DNA of 5,845 nt from Campylobacterales bacterium. GTDB lineage: Bacteria; Campylobacterota; Campylobacteria; Campylobacterales; Hydrogenimonadaceae. A program made the position numbers and the translations under genes. Position 1 is the first letter of the stretch, and the number at the start of each line of letters is the position of its first letter. Below are positions 5,358-5,845 of the stretch, one piece after another. Below the pieces are notes generated by a model. That model saw nothing but the letters and a program-made list of their open reading frames with translations, was not told the origin of the DNA and did no database searches. The stretch spans positions 1 to 5,845 of the forward strand of contig JAMOMS010000271.1 of the NCBI GenBank assembly GCA_027067015.1, given 5' to 3'.

Positions 5358-5845
5358 ATGAGTAACGAATTTGCCGATCTGAAAAACAACCCCGAATTTA
5401 TGATGCAACTCAAACTCAAAGAGGATGAGGCGGTCAAAGCCAAGCGTGTTCAGGGGATGTATGAGGTGTTGGATACATCCGTGATGCTTGACCTTGGCGG
5501 TGAGCGGCTTGATCGGATCTATACCGAGATTTTGCAAACCGTCTTTGATCGTTTGGCTTCAAAACTGGAGAGCCAGAGCTTTTTCGATCTGCACAATCCC
5601 GAAGATCTCTATACGCTAAGGGGGATTTATGAGCACGGCATTGAGCGTTGGAGCGAGAATGACTTCAAAGGCGCCAAAGAGATCTTTTTAATTTTGCACC
5701 ACATCGCCGCCGACGAAACGCTCTCTCAAGCCATGATGCCCCATATCGCCGCCGCCGCGTCGCAGATGAAACTGGATGATTTTATCGATGAACTGGTCGA
5801 TACCAAAAACCCCAACGACAGCGAAATCTATGGCTTTTTTCTCAC
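5358..5845 (+). CDS. Conserved-looking protein of unknown function, N-terminal 162 residues (3' end outside window)
   Basis: The frame is open to the right edge. The start at 5358 is supported by AAGGA (5348-5352) five bases upstream and a promoter at 5289-5322. The visible part is soluble, helical and acidic, with no signal peptide or membrane segment. Residues 1-35 are charged (a KLKEDEAVKAKR segment). From about residue 75 there are helix pairs: LYTLRGIYEHGIERWSENDF, AKEIFLILHHIAADE, then MMPHIAAAASQMKLDDFIDELVD. The spacing, with Y..G, then A..IF..L, then a small-residue helix, recalls the TPR helices of SycD/LcrH-type chaperones. I therefore lean to a TPR-like or helical-repeat protein, but the resemblance is weak and the rest is missing. 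It is a separate transcription unit from the tRNA upstream, and no function can be assigned. Confidence 0.8.
   Translation, partial: MSNEFADLKNNPEFMMQLKLKEDEAVKAKRVQGMYEVLDTSVMLDLGGERLDRIYTEILQTVFDRLASKLESQSFFDLHNPEDLYTLRGIYEHGIERWSENDFKGAKEIFLILHHIAADETLSQAMMPHIAAAASQMKLDDFIDELVDTKNPNDSEIYGFFL

Noticed and set aside
1..5845. Mobile element, CRISPR array, phage or defence system
   Set aside because: No transposase, integrase, direct-repeat array or att-like duplication was seen. The tRNA gene is intact, with no integrase next to it and no repeat of its 3' end in the window.

Overview
The window looks like ordinary chromosomal DNA from a bacterium of the Campylobacterota (former Epsilonproteobacteria). 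The clues are an F-type ATP synthase c subunit with a cleavable signal-like N-terminus, encoded alone rather than inside an atp operon; a polynucleotide phosphorylase of the type found in this group; and 5'-GCTACAAT-type promoters with periodic T-runs in place of a -35 box. G+C content looks clearly above that of Campylobacter or Helicobacter (around half or more by eye, not calculated), which would suit a free-living, Nitratifractor- or Sulfurovum-like lineage. That genus-level guess is weak.

Layout, all on the + strand. Positions 1-4670 hold a tightly packed run of four genes. The first is the C-terminal part of an outer-membrane beta-barrel protein, most likely LptD (lipopolysaccharide assembly). 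It overlaps by ATGA with a 481-residue MCE/MlaD-family lipid-transport protein that has a long helical stalk and an unusual beta-rich C-terminal domain. This gene overlaps by ATGA with a 91-residue stand-alone J-domain protein. After 16 nt comes pnp (polynucleotide phosphorylase). The first two genes suggest outer-membrane assembly and lipid traffic; the last two are protein-folding and RNA-decay functions that probably share the transcript.

Positions 4671-4793 form a 123-nt gap with an 11-bp dyad beside a predicted promoter, followed by two hairpins in the leader of atpE. atpE (4794-5099) ends in a strong intrinsic terminator (5116-5152). The hairpin and T-tract of this terminator also carry the -35 box, spacer and start of the extended -10 of a promoter for the next unit, a tRNA-Leu(GAG) gene at 5192-5277. 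A T-rich promoter then drives a conserved-looking gene of unknown function that runs off the right edge (5358 onward).

I see no mobile element, CRISPR array, phage gene or defence system. The points most worth a second look are the MCE protein with a putative outer-membrane C-terminal domain co-translated with LptD, an all-GC hairpin just before a J-protein start that lacks a Shine-Dalgarno sequence, the terminator/promoter overlap, and the structured atpE leader.
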